A stretch of DNA of 64,000 bases. Origin: Candidatus Bathyarchaeum tardum. GTDB lineage: Archaea; Thermoproteota; Bathyarchaeia; Bathyarchaeales; Bathyarchaeaceae. The stretch is taken from the NCBI GenBank assembly GCA_029762755.1, contig JARVGH010000007.1:51488-115487 (forward strand), in the 5' to 3' direction. Of this stretch, positions 51,776-61,354 are shown piece after piece (the stretch's first letter is position 1; each line of letters begins with the position of its first letter). The notes beneath the pieces were generated by a model. The model was not told the origin of the DNA. It ran no database searches and saw only the letters and a program-made list of their open reading frames with translations. The position numbers and the translations under genes were made by a program.

Positions 51776-53227
51776 ATGATTGATTTCGTTGAGCCCGCTA
51801 AACCATTTAAACCATTTACCCTTAGTTTCTGGGAAAGACAATATGGATCAGAGATTCCGGCTTTCGAATTTAATAGAATTAAAGAATTTTATAATGCTAA
51901 AAAAGCCAAACGAGCAAACGTAAGTGGTTACGTAAAAAAAGTTGGTTCTCAACGGTTTCTTCTTTTACCCACTTTGCATAATCCAACTTATCTACTGTGT
52001 ATTTGTGCAGAGGGGGTAAAGGTTCCTCCAGAAAACAGCTACGTTAATGTTGAGGGACAAATCCGCTGGTCTCAATTAAAAATAAGTTCAGATGGAACAT
52101 ATAGAAATGATTCAGACAAAGAAATATCAGTTGAACAATGGCTGCCTGACACCCCTGATTGGCAAAACAAAATTAAATCTAACATGGATTTCAAAGAGTT
52201 CAAAGAAGAAGTTTTTGCAAGTTTTTCCAATATTGAGCCGTTAGTCCAAAATTTCATAGCATCCCAAATCGTGGGATGCCCAAAATATGATGGCTTTTTT
52301 GGTGGGCTTAATCTTTGCCTTTACGATTCAACACAAAATGCGCTGGCAACAACTCTAGCTAAAGAAATTCGGCGAATTGTCCCAAGAGACATTGGAAAAC
52401 CCCACACAATAAAGACCCCATATGGAAATGTGCCTTTGAAGTGCAACTATAACCTAGTTACCATTGATGCAGACACAAAACTTTCACCCAAAGTCAAACT
52501 AGCCATGGAAAAAAGAATTGCAAACATTGGATATGACGAATTATCATTATATTTTGGGAGCAAAAAAAACCTGCCAAAAACTCTTGAAGAACCCCCTTTT
52601 CAACTATCAGATTTTCCGACTACACTTAATGAAGAAGTTGAATACCTCAAAAAACGAGCTGACCCCAGCTTGGACGCTTTCAAGTACATGCAAATTCAAC
52701 ATTACATTGCACCAATAATTACCAATACATTAGACATGATTGACAAAGTCCAAGAAACTTTGGTGAAGTTACCAGAAAGATACGATGTTTCCCCCCAATT
52801 GCTTGCACGTTTCAAGTTTCTTGATGCAAGTTATTATGGTAAACCTCAATCAGTAATGCGTTTGGCTTTAACAAAGACCCGTACAGAAAATCTTGAAAAA
52901 ATTAATGACAACAACGTTAAAGAGGCACTTCAAATGTTTGAAGAAAATTTTGATTACAACTTTGAACTTTGGCGGGACATGTTCCCAAAAGAGAGTTTAG
53001 GAGCAGGTACAGATATTCTATTAAAACGATCACCTGATGAAAAAAAAATTCTTAGAATAATTGACAAACTTCAAGGAACTAAAGAAAAATGTGTAAGCAT
53101 TAATGAAATAAGTCATGGTATTCCTCGTTTGAAAAAAGAAATGCTTGAAGAGTTGTTAGAAGAATTATCTAAGAGAGGGTTAATAATAGAGAAACGGTAT
53201 CACTGTTACAGTTTGATATCTTTTTAG
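51776..53227 (+). CDS. MCM-like protein lacking Walker motifs (pseudo-MCM)
   Basis: A 483-residue protein with no obvious named family. Residues about 42-105 look like an OB fold (VSGYVKKVGSQRFLLL, NVEGQIRW). About 150-265 resembles an MCM ATPase core: EPLVQNFIASQIVGCPKYDG parallels the MCM segment before the P-loop, and GGLNLCLYDSTQNALATTLA occupies the P-loop position, where MCM has GDPGTAKSQ; lysine and serine are missing and no Walker B is seen. About 335-385 (RYDVSPQLLARFKFL) resembles the MCM lid, and 415-480 forms a winged helix. The next gene starts immediately after its stop. These are visual alignments, so the family call is tentative. Confidence 0.85.
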   Translation: MIDFVEPAKPFKPFTLSFWERQYGSEIPAFEFNRIKEFYNAKKAKRANVSGYVKKVGSQRFLLLPTLHNPTYLLCICAEGVKVPPENSYVNVEGQIRWSQLKISSDGTYRNDSDKEISVEQWLPDTPDWQNKIKSNMDFKEFKEEVFASFSNIEPLVQNFIASQIVGCPKYDGFFGGLNLCLYDSTQNALATTLAKEIRRIVPRDIGKPHTIKTPYGNVPLKCNYNLVTIDADTKLSPKVKLAMEKRIANIGYDELSLYFGSKKNLPKTLEEPPFQLSDFPTTLNEEVEYLKKRADPSLDAFKYMQIQHYIAPIITNTLDMIDKVQETLVKLPERYDVSPQLLARFKFLDASYYGKPQSVMRLALTKTRTENLEKINDNNVKEALQMFEENFDYNFELWRDMFPKESLGAGTDILLKRSPDEKKILRIIDKLQGTKEKCVSINEISHGIPRLKKEMLEELLEELSKRGLIIEKRYHCYSLISF

Positions 53228-53827
53228 ATGAAAGGAGAAAAGGGTTTGCCAGCTGACGCAAAAAAAGCGATTCAAGACGCGGATTTCATGTTCGAAAATG
53301 CGATCGTTAAGATAGTGGCAAACAGGAACAACCCCGCAATAGAGCTTCCAGAAATGACAGTTGGTCCGTTCACTGAAGGAAAAGAATACGAAGTTAGATT
53401 TTGGGTAGCCAAAGAACTTAAAAAAGCGGGAATCGCCCGAATCCGAATCGATGAACCACTTGATTTAATGACTCTTAACAAGATTCATTGGAAAGAGCGC
53501 ATGCAAGCTTCACAAAAAGTTATGTCGTTGCCTGAAAATTTTTATCCAAAGCTTCGACGGTTCCTTGAAGAACTAAGCAAAGATGCAATCAAGAACCTAG
53601 AAAAAAGAAACGATTACGAAAAAGCAAACAATCTTTCCGAAGACATAACAAGAATGAGACTCAAAAAGATAGTTTCGTTGGCTTCATCAGGAAGAGGCGA
53701 CCAAACTGGTCCAATATTGCAGAATTTAACAAAAGAAGAAAAGTTTGTGTATAACTGCTTGCACAAGGTCCTAAGCGAATGGAAAGAAGAAATCCTAAAA
53801 CTACAAGGAAGCGACAAACATGACTGA
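53228..53827 (+). CDS. GINS complex subunit (Gins23-like)
   Basis: A 199-residue GINS protein, part of the CMG helicase with MCM and GAN/Cdc45. The small beta domain comes first (AIVKIVANRNNPAIELP, VGPFTEGKEYEVRFWVAKEL) and the helical domain second (LPENFYPKLRRFLEELSKDA). This order is that of Psf2/Psf3-type Gins23. A TTG at 53246 after AAAGGAG is a good alternative start. The end overlaps mcm by eight bases. Confidence 0.88.
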   Translation: MKGEKGLPADAKKAIQDADFMFENAIVKIVANRNNPAIELPEMTVGPFTEGKEYEVRFWVAKELKKAGIARIRIDEPLDLMTLNKIHWKERMQASQKVMSLPENFYPKLRRFLEELSKDAIKNLEKRNDYEKANNLSEDITRMRLKKIVSLASSGRGDQTGPILQNLTKEEKFVYNCLHKVLSEWKEEILKLQGSDKHD

Positions 53828-55856
53828 AGAAACAATAACAATTGACCCAGAAGCAATATTTCTGGATTTCTTCAAGATGGACAAATACCGTGAACGGATT
53901 TCCAGCATGGCAGTTTCGGGAAACACATCATTTGTTGTAGATTTTGATGAACTTTTAGCATCTGAACCTAAACTTGCTCAACTCCTTATGGACAAGCCTG
54001 ACGAATATCTGGAATACGCAAACAGGGCAGCTAAAGCCCAGTTGCAAATCGAAGAACAAGAATACGCTGAAGAAACTAAAACAATCACAGTAAGATTCAA
54101 GGGGCTTCCGGAAGCCACACCTTTACGTATCCTAGGTTCAAAACACATTGGAAAATTTGTAATGCTAGAGGGAATAGTTGTTCGAGCCAGCCCAGCTCGA
54201 CCAATGGTAATGGAGGCAGCCTTCAAATGCAAATGGTGCGGAGCCATGGCGTTTGTTACACAGTCAGGACCGTTTTTAACGGCACCTAATGCATGTAGTG
54301 CTCCAGAATGTAGAAGAAAAAGTGCCTTTGATTTTGTTCAAGAAGAATCTACATTTATTGACTCCCAAGACGTTCGCATTCAAGAACGCCCTGAAGATTT
54401 GCCTCCAGGTCAGCTTCCAAGATGGCTTGACATTAAACTTCTAGAACGTGACCTTGTTGACGCAGCCCGTCCAGGAGACCATATTGCTGTTGTAGGAATT
54501 ACCAGAGCTCATGCTACCCGATTGCCAAAAGTTGGTCAACTTAGATCCTTCACGTTACAGTTGGACACTAATTACATTGACGTAGAAAGTAAAGAACCAG
54601 AAAAGATTCTTATCACGCCTGAAGAGGAAGAACAAATTCTGGAACTATCCAAAGATCCCGAAGTTCATAACAAGATTTTGCAATCTTTGGCACCTTCAAT
54701 ATACGGTAACGAACACCTCAAAGAAGCCGTCATGTATCTGTTGTTTGGAGGAACAGCTAAACACTTCCCAGATATCACCATCCGTGGTGACATGAACGTT
54801 CTGATTGTAGGTGACCCAGGTACTGCAAAGTCTCAACTTTTGCAGTATGTATCTAAGATTGCCCCCCGTGGTTTGTATACTTCGGGTCGTGGAACTACTG
54901 CGGCAGGTTTGACTGCTGCGGTTCTTCGTGACAAGACAGGTGGCATGACCTTAGAAGCCGGAGCCCTAGTTTTGGCAGATAAAGGTGTTGCTGCTATCGA
55001 CGAAATGGACAAAATGCGTACAGAAGACCGTGTTGCCATTCACGAAGTCATGGAACAGCACACTGTTTCGATTGCAAAAGGTGGTATTGTTGCAACCTTG
55101 AACGCTCGCACATCGGTTTTGGCGGCGGCGAACCCCACGTTGGGACGTTACGACCCATACAGGACAGTAAGTGAAAACATTTCGTTGCCAGTTACTATCC
55201 TTTCACGTTTTGACCTGATTTTTGTTCTACGAGACGTCCCCGAAGAAGAAAAAGATGCCCGAACAACAGAACACATCCTTGATTTGCACAGACGAGGAAC
55301 AATCCCTACTGAGGCTCCGATTAATTCTGAGTTGTTCCGAAAGTATGTTAGTTACTCCAAAAACATGCATCCAACTCTTTCTCAAGAGGCTCTGGATTGC
55401 TTGAAAGATTTCTACTTGCGTATGCGTGCAGCCAGCGAAACTGAAGGAACACCTGTAGCCATTACTGCAAGGCAGTTAGAGTCCTTGGTTCGTGTTGCAG
55501 AAGCCAGAGCACGTATAGCATTAAAAGATAAAGTTGAACTTGAAGATGCAGAACATGCCATTGAAATCATGAAGATTTCCCTTGAACAAGTTGGAATCGA
55601 CATTTCTTCACAAAAATTTGACATCGACATTATCATGACCGGCAAACCAAAGAGTCTACGGGATAAGCTGTCAATAATTTTGGGCTTGATCACTACCATG
55701 GAGAAGGAAACCGGAATGGTCGACAAAGAACGCCTAATGGAGCGGTTACAAACTGAGTACGATGTATTAAGTGGAGAAGCTGAACGTATGATTAATCAGA
55801 TGCTAAAAGAAGGAACATTATTTGAGCCCAAGAATGGTTTCCTCAAGAAGACTTGA
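53820..55856 (+). CDS. mcm: Replicative helicase MCM
   Basis: A 678-residue MCM helicase. The N-terminal domain includes a zinc site (CKWCGAM and CSAPECRRK) and an OB fold. The ATPase has Walker A IVGDPGTAKSQLLQY (about residue 330), Walker B GVAAIDEMDKM, sensor 1 in VLAAANPTLGRY, and the arginine finger in LSRFDLIFV, with a winged helix at the end. No intein. It overlaps gins and lies 17 bases before hel308. Confidence 0.97.
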   Translation: MTEETITIDPEAIFLDFFKMDKYRERISSMAVSGNTSFVVDFDELLASEPKLAQLLMDKPDEYLEYANRAAKAQLQIEEQEYAEETKTITVRFKGLPEATPLRILGSKHIGKFVMLEGIVVRASPARPMVMEAAFKCKWCGAMAFVTQSGPFLTAPNACSAPECRRKSAFDFVQEESTFIDSQDVRIQERPEDLPPGQLPRWLDIKLLERDLVDAARPGDHIAVVGITRAHATRLPKVGQLRSFTLQLDTNYIDVESKEPEKILITPEEEEQILELSKDPEVHNKILQSLAPSIYGNEHLKEAVMYLLFGGTAKHFPDITIRGDMNVLIVGDPGTAKSQLLQYVSKIAPRGLYTSGRGTTAAGLTAAVLRDKTGGMTLEAGALVLADKGVAAIDEMDKMRTEDRVAIHEVMEQHTVSIAKGGIVATLNARTSVLAAANPTLGRYDPYRTVSENISLPVTILSRFDLIFVLRDVPEEEKDARTTEHILDLHRRGTIPTEAPINSELFRKYVSYSKNMHPTLSQEALDCLKDFYLRMRAASETEGTPVAITARQLESLVRVAEARARIALKDKVELEDAEHAIEIMKISLEQVGIDISSQKFDIDIIMTGKPKSLRDKLSIILGLITTMEKETGMVDKERLMERLQTEYDVLSGEAERMINQMLKEGTLFEPKNGFLKKT

Positions 55857-55873
55857 ACTAAAGGTCAGCAACG

Positions 55874-58108
55874 TTGAAAGTAGAAGAACTGCCCCTTCAT
55901 GATTCAGCTAAACAGGTTTTAATCCAGTTAGGTCTTACTGAACTGTATCCACCCCAAGAAGAAGCAGTGCATGCAGGTGCGTTAAACGGAAAAAATCTAG
56001 TTTTGGCAAGCCCCACCGCTTCGGGCAAAACCTTGGTTGCAGAATTGTGTGCTCTAAAACACATTTTGGAAAATGATGGAAAGGTTTTGTATTTGTCTCC
56101 TCTGCGGGCGTTGGCTAGTGAAAAATATGAAGAATTCCAAAAATACACCAGTATACGAAAACCAAATGGAAGAAAAATCAGCATTGGAATAAGCACCGGA
56201 GACTTTGACGGCAGCGACCCATGGATGGGGAAACATGACGTTATTATAACTACTAACGAGAAAGCAGATTCTCTTCTTCGGCACCGAACCAAATGGGTAA
56301 ACGATATCACTCTTGTCGTTGCTGATGAGGTTCATCTTTTGAATGATGCAAGCCGTGGACCAACCCTTGAGGTGGTTTTGGCTCGTCTGATGCAGGTTAA
56401 TCCTGATGTTCAGTTGTTGGTTTTGAGTGCAACCATAAAAAATGTTGGAGAAGTTGCAGATTGGCTGAAAGCAATTTCAGTTACTACAGAATGGCGACCT
56501 GTAACTCTCCGCGAAGGAGTAATCATCGGGGATGAAATTCATTTCAAAGATGGTGGGGCACAAAAAATCGATAACAGCGCCAAAAATCCTACATTAAACT
56601 TGGCAGTTTATACAGTAAAATCAGGAAATCAAGCTTTAGCTTTTGCTGGCACTAGAAGAAATTCTATAAGTTTGGCAAAAAAAATTGCGACCAAAATTAA
56701 GCCTCAGTTATCTAAGCCTATGAAACGTTCTTTGAATCAGTTGGCTGAGCAAATTCTTGCAACCGGTGAGCGAACAAGACTCGGAGAACAGCTAGCAGAA
56801 GTTGTCAGAGGTGGTGCAGCGTTTCATCATGCAGGATTAAGCGGTGGTCACCGAAAAATTATTGAAAACTCGTTCAAAGAAGGAAAAATTAAGGTCTTAA
56901 CAGCTACTCCAACGTTAGCCATTGGAATGAACCTTCCAGCGCGGGTGGTAATAATTAATGAATATCGCAGGTACGAGCCGGGATATGGGTATTATCCGAT
57001 TCCAGTTCTTGAGTATAAGCAGATGGCGGGACGAGCCGGAAGACCTAGATACGACAAGTTTGGAGATTCCATTCTGGTAGCAAAAACAGAAGATGAACGT
57101 GACTACCTTATGGAAAATTATATTCTTGCAGAAACAGAACAAATCTGGTCCAAACTTGCTGTAGAAAAGATTTTGCGGTCCCATGTTTTGGCTACTATTG
57201 CGTCAGATTTTGCTCACAGCGAACAAGGAATCTACGAGTTTTTTGGCAAGACATTTTATGCTCACCAGTATGACCCTCGGGCAATAAAGGGAGTTATTCA
57301 GAAAAGTTTGGGGTTTTTGTTCACAGAAAAAATGATTGAACTGGACAAAAACAACATTTTAGCTACTCCCTTTGGACGAAGAGTCTCTGAGCTGTATATC
57401 GACCCTTTAACTGGAGTTACCATAAGGGATGCTTTAACGAACCGTGCGGATAACGTAACTGACGTTAGTTTTCTGCACATGATCTCCCGCACTCCAGATA
57501 TGTACCCCAAATTGCGTCCATATAATACTGAAATGGATAACCTGCAATTCTTTATTGAAGACCACCAAAGCGAGTTCATGTTTGATCTTCCGGACCCGTG
57601 GATGGACAGAATCGGGTTTGAAGAATTTCTGGGTGAAGCTAAAATGGCGTTGGTTCTTGATTCGTGGATGAACGAAACCACAGAAGATCAAATGATAGAA
57701 CAATTCAAAGTTCAGCCCGGAGATCTTTACAGGTTAATTTCAAACGCTAAATGGCTGGTTCATGCTTCCCACGAGCTAGCGTCCTTGTTCAAACACAAAG
57801 ACTTGCTACAGAAATTGTCTAGGTTAACAGTAAGAATTGAGAAGGGAGTAAAACCCGAACTGCTTTCCTTAGTTTCACTGCAAGGTGTTGGAAGAGCCCG
57901 CGCCAGAGTGCTATTCGATTCGGGAGTTAAAACAATTGACGATATCAAAACAGTTCCATTATCAAAGTTAGTTGGCTTGCCTTTAATTGGAGCAAAAGTT
58001 GCTCAAAAAATAAAGAAACAAGTAGGTGGTATTGTGGAAATGCACGAAACTCAGAGCCTAGATCCTAAAAAACGAGCAAAGAAACAACGGTCATTAACAG
58101 ACTTTTAG
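55874..58108 (+). CDS. hel308: ATP-dependent DNA helicase Hel308
   Basis: A 744-residue superfamily 2 helicase that unwinds lagging-strand forks. Motifs: I ASPTASGKTLVAE, II VVADEVHLLND, III LSATIKN, VI QMAGRAGRPRYD. The ratchet and winged-helix domains follow, and a helix-hairpin-helix is at about residues 665-715 (SLQGVGRARARVLF). The last residues, KKQRSLTDF, resemble a PCNA-interacting peptide. The TTG start follows mcm closely. Confidence 0.95.
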   Translation: MKVEELPLHDSAKQVLIQLGLTELYPPQEEAVHAGALNGKNLVLASPTASGKTLVAELCALKHILENDGKVLYLSPLRALASEKYEEFQKYTSIRKPNGRKISIGISTGDFDGSDPWMGKHDVIITTNEKADSLLRHRTKWVNDITLVVADEVHLLNDASRGPTLEVVLARLMQVNPDVQLLVLSATIKNVGEVADWLKAISVTTEWRPVTLREGVIIGDEIHFKDGGAQKIDNSAKNPTLNLAVYTVKSGNQALAFAGTRRNSISLAKKIATKIKPQLSKPMKRSLNQLAEQILATGERTRLGEQLAEVVRGGAAFHHAGLSGGHRKIIENSFKEGKIKVLTATPTLAIGMNLPARVVIINEYRRYEPGYGYYPIPVLEYKQMAGRAGRPRYDKFGDSILVAKTEDERDYLMENYILAETEQIWSKLAVEKILRSHVLATIASDFAHSEQGIYEFFGKTFYAHQYDPRAIKGVIQKSLGFLFTEKMIELDKNNILATPFGRRVSELYIDPLTGVTIRDALTNRADNVTDVSFLHMISRTPDMYPKLRPYNTEMDNLQFFIEDHQSEFMFDLPDPWMDRIGFEEFLGEAKMALVLDSWMNETTEDQMIEQFKVQPGDLYRLISNAKWLVHASHELASLFKHKDLLQKLSRLTVRIEKGVKPELLSLVSLQGVGRARARVLFDSGVKTIDDIKTVPLSKLVGLPLIGAKVAQKIKKQVGGIVEMHETQSLDPKKRAKKQRSLTDF

Positions 58109-59475
58109 TCGGTTAAACCGCGAGCTTTTCGTTCTTGTTTTGTTTTTTGTATAACACGTTCAATCTGTTGAGGAACAGTTCCCAAGTAGTTTCGGGGGTC
58201 CATTACTTTTTCAAGTTCTTCGGGTGTCAGTAACTCTTTGATGGTGCTGTTTTCCGACAAAGCGTCTTTGAATTCTCGTTGTTCGTTGTGGCTTTCTATT
58301 GCCAGCTGTCGGGTGAGTTCGTGAGCTTTTTGGCGTCCTAGTCCTTTCTTGGCTAGGGTTAGCATTACTGATTCGGACATCATTCTTCCTTGGGTTATGT
58401 TCATGTTTTGGCTCATTCTTGTTTCGTCGATTTGCAGCCCTTTTAGGACGCGTATCATCAAAATCAGCATGTAATCGATTAAGATGCATTCTTCAGGAAT
58501 TACAAAACGTTCACAAGAAGATTGAGTTAAATCCCGTTCATGCCAGGTTCGAACATTTTCCAAAGCAGGAGAAACTAGGCTTCTTAGTATTTTAGCTAAA
58601 CCACAGATGCGCTCAGAAATCATTGGATTACGTTTATGCGGCATAGTTGAGCTGCCAACTTGCTTTTTTTGTTCAAACGCTTCAAAAGCTTCCGCAATTT
58701 CTGGTCGTTGCAGTTGTCGAATCTCGTTGGCTATGTTATCCATACTACAGGCAAGAATAGCCAAGGTGCAAGTTAATTCAGCATAACGGTCTCGTTGAAC
58801 AATCTGGGTAGAAATGTCTGCGGCGTCAATGCCAAGGCGTTGCATAACTAGTTCCTGAATTTCTAAGGCTTTTGGTCCTAACCCTGCTTGGGTTCCTACG
58901 GCGCCACTCATTTTTCCATCCAGTAACAGTTTTTTGCAGTTATGAAGACGTTGAATGTTTCGGGCAATTTCTCGGGTCCAAACGGAGGCTTTGAACCCAA
59001 AAGTTGTGGGCAAAGCATGTTGACCATGGCTTCTGCCCATCATTATGCTTGTTTTGTGTTTTTCAGCTCGCTCTAACAGGACAGATTCTAATTCATTAAG
59101 GCGGTTTTCGATCACATTTACAGCTTCTTTTAGTTGCAAAGCTGTTGCAGTATCAAGCATGTCAGAGCTGGTTGCCCCCAAATGAACAAACTCTCCGCTT
59201 GAGCCGCACTGTTCAGCTAGGGCGCTTACGAGGGCCATTACGTCATGTCGGATTTCGTTTTCAATTGCTTTTACCCGCTCAAGTTTAACATATTTTATGG
59301 ATGCTTTTTCAACAATTATTTTTGCATCTTTTTTGGGTATGTTTCCTACTTGGCTGTGAGCCCATGCTAGTGCTCCTTCTACTTCCAGCATTTTTTGGAG
59401 CCGGTTTTCTTCATCAAAGATTTTTCTCATTTCAGGGGATCCATAACGAGCAGTGTCAATTGGAATAATGGGCAA
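58105..59475 (-). CDS. purB: Adenylosuccinate lyase
   Basis: A 456-residue fumarase/aspartase-superfamily enzyme acting twice in purine synthesis. It has RYGSPEMRKIF at the start, the SSDMLDTATALQL segment, the MGRSHGQHALPTTFG histidine region and the signature SSTMPHKRNPM. The TTG at 59475 has GGAGG nine bases before it and starts LPIIPID; a longer frame from 59502 includes that site and is not favoured. Its stop codon overlaps that of hel308. Confidence 0.95.
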   Translation of the reverse strand: MPIIPIDTARYGSPEMRKIFDEENRLQKMLEVEGALAWAHSQVGNIPKKDAKIIVEKASIKYVKLERVKAIENEIRHDVMALVSALAEQCGSSGEFVHLGATSSDMLDTATALQLKEAVNVIENRLNELESVLLERAEKHKTSIMMGRSHGQHALPTTFGFKASVWTREIARNIQRLHNCKKLLLDGKMSGAVGTQAGLGPKALEIQELVMQRLGIDAADISTQIVQRDRYAELTCTLAILACSMDNIANEIRQLQRPEIAEAFEAFEQKKQVGSSTMPHKRNPMISERICGLAKILRSLVSPALENVRTWHERDLTQSSCERFVIPEECILIDYMLILMIRVLKGLQIDETRMSQNMNITQGRMMSESVMLTLAKKGLGRQKAHELTRQLAIESHNEQREFKDALSENSTIKELLTPEELEKVMDPRNYLGTVPQQIERVIQKTKQERKARGLTD

Positions 59476-59564
59476 ACTTGATTTCCTCCACAAACGTAAC
59501 ATTAATGATTATACTAACCTTTACTATTTTCGCCTAAAAATAATGTGTTGTAGAGGGAGAAAAA

Positions 59565-61022
59565 TTGGGTGCATTAGTTGGAGCAGTAAACAAGAAACAA
59601 GAAAACGCCACAGGCACTGTAATTGAAATGATGCATGAGTTAACTCACCGAGGAAAAGGGGGTTACGGAATCGCAACATATGATTCAACTAAAACATCTA
59701 TCACCTTTGAAGAAATAAAAAACATCAACAACTGCAACTCAGATGTTATAATAGGACACAACCTTTCTTGTATAATGCCCCGAGATAAGCCCCAACCAGT
59801 CCAAGGAGATAAATTTACTATTGTTTTTGAGGGACGATTGTATCCAGCACCAACTATTCCCGGAGAGAATGAAGCAGAAAAAATTGCCAAAAAACTTGGT
59901 TCCAAACCGTTACAAAACGCTGAAAAAATACTGGAAAAATGGGGAGCATATGTTTTTGTTATAGCCCAAAAAGACAAAATCATTGCAGGCAGAGACGTTT
60001 TTGGCACAGTTCCCTTGTATTATGGAGAAAACGAAGAAGTATGTGCTGTTGCTTCTGAACGTAAAGCTTTGTGGAGAATTGGAATACAAAAAGTACAATC
60101 CTTTCCTCCGGGGCAGTTAGCAGTTATTAACAAAGAAGGGTTTGTGTTCCATAAAGTTGACCAGTTGCATGTTCCCCCTAAAGAAAAAATTGACATGGAA
60201 ACTGCATGCCGTGCTTTGCATCTTTTGTTGTTGGAAACTAACAGAAAACAGCTTTCAGATTTGAACTCTGTTGCAGTAGCCTTTTCAGGAGGCGTAGACA
60301 GCAGCGTGGTGGCAGCACTAGCAAGAGATGTTGGTTTAGATGTTCAGTTGATTTCGGTAGGACTTGAAAATCAACCAGAAGTAATGTTTACTAAACAAGC
60401 TGCAGAAGCTTTAGATTTGCCGATTCATGTTCAAACATACACAGAAAAAGAACTTGAACAAACCCTGCCCAAAGCATTATGGTTAACTGAAGAACCAAAC
60501 CCAGTTAGTGCATCTATTGCAGTTCCCTTTTATTGGTTAGCAGAAACAGCATCCAAACTTGAACATCCCGTTTTGTTGGCGGGTCAAGGAGCAGATGAAC
60601 TCTTTGGCGGATACCAACGTTACGTTACAGAATACGAAAAATCCGGTGAAGCTGCAGTAGAGCAAAAACTGTTTTTTGATGTTGAAAATGCGTACAGCAC
60701 AAATTTTCAGCGGGATAATCAAGTGTGTGCATACCATGGAATAGAACTTAGACTGCCTTTCATCAACAAGGATGTTATCGAGTTTGCATTACGATTGCCT
60801 TTCAAGTTCAAAATTAATTCGACTGAAGATAAACTTCGCAAACACATTCTACGAAGAGTAGCCCACGACAATTTTGAAATTCCCAAAGTGCTGTCAGACA
60901 AACCCAAAAAAGCGGTTCAGTACACTACTGGTGTAACAAAAGGGCTTCAACACATAGCAAAAGAAAACAAGGTGACATTACGTGAATATGTTGAAGATGC
61001 ATTCAAAAAAGTTCATTGTTGA
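59565..61022 (+). CDS. Asparagine synthetase B-like protein without the glutaminase cysteine
   Basis: A 485-residue AsnB-type protein. The N-terminal Ntn-fold domain is recognisable (LTHRGKGGYGIATYD, FEGRLYP, RDVFGTVPLYY), but it starts MGALVGAV where class II amidotransferases need cysteine at position 2 (MCGIVG). The start is firm: GAGGGAG lies five bases before the TTG, and no in-frame cysteine start exists nearby. The synthetase domain is complete, with the PP-loop FSGGVDSSVVAAL, GQGADELFGGYQRY and ELRLPFINKDV. It probably uses free ammonia, or does a related amidation. Confidence 0.9.
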   Translation: MGALVGAVNKKQENATGTVIEMMHELTHRGKGGYGIATYDSTKTSITFEEIKNINNCNSDVIIGHNLSCIMPRDKPQPVQGDKFTIVFEGRLYPAPTIPGENEAEKIAKKLGSKPLQNAEKILEKWGAYVFVIAQKDKIIAGRDVFGTVPLYYGENEEVCAVASERKALWRIGIQKVQSFPPGQLAVINKEGFVFHKVDQLHVPPKEKIDMETACRALHLLLLETNRKQLSDLNSVAVAFSGGVDSSVVAALARDVGLDVQLISVGLENQPEVMFTKQAAEALDLPIHVQTYTEKELEQTLPKALWLTEEPNPVSASIAVPFYWLAETASKLEHPVLLAGQGADELFGGYQRYVTEYEKSGEAAVEQKLFFDVENAYSTNFQRDNQVCAYHGIELRLPFINKDVIEFALRLPFKFKINSTEDKLRKHILRRVAHDNFEIPKVLSDKPKKAVQYTTGVTKGLQHIAKENKVTLREYVEDAFKKVHC

Positions 61023-61047
61023 AAAAAATAAAAAATAAAATTGTTAA

Positions 61048-61082
61048 GGGAAAACTAACAGTTTCCCCTAAACGGGGTTTTT
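61048..61082 (+). terminator. Hairpins and T-run after the asparagine synthetase-like gene
   Basis: GGGAAAACT (61048-61056) pairs, with one bulge, with AGTTTCCC (61060-61067). An overlapping second stem, CCCC (61065-61068) with GGGG (61074-61077), is followed by five T. Alternative pairing is possible. It separates the convergent asparagine synthetase-like and ferredoxin genes. Confidence 0.5.
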
Positions 61083-61099
61083 GATTTCGAGTTATTGGT

Positions 61100-61282
61100 T
61101 TACTCGATGACTTGAATTGCGCCTTCTGGGCATTGCATTTCACATGCGCGACATACTAAGCAGTCTTCTAGGGCTACGACGACGGCTTTTCCGTCTTTCA
61201 TTTCGTAAACTCCTACTGGACAAGTGTCAACACATGTTTCGCATCCAGTGCATTTGTCAACATCGATTTTGATTTCAACCAT
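61100..61282 (-). CDS. 2[4Fe-4S] ferredoxin
   Basis: A 60-residue ferredoxin with two complete cluster motifs: CTGCETCVDTCP and CLVCRACEMQCP, each C-x2-C-x2-C-x3-C-P. It would carry low-potential electrons in the cytoplasm for oxidoreductases such as radical SAM or ferredoxin-dependent enzymes. It is a single-gene unit. Confidence 0.95.
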   Translation of the reverse strand: MVEIKIDVDKCTGCETCVDTCPVGVYEMKDGKAVVVALEDCLVCRACEMQCPEGAIQVIE

Positions 61283-61354
61283 TAGTCATTCAACTCCACT
61301 TTAGATTTTAATCAAAATAAGCAACTAAATAAAAACGTTTCCAAAAAAAGAAAA

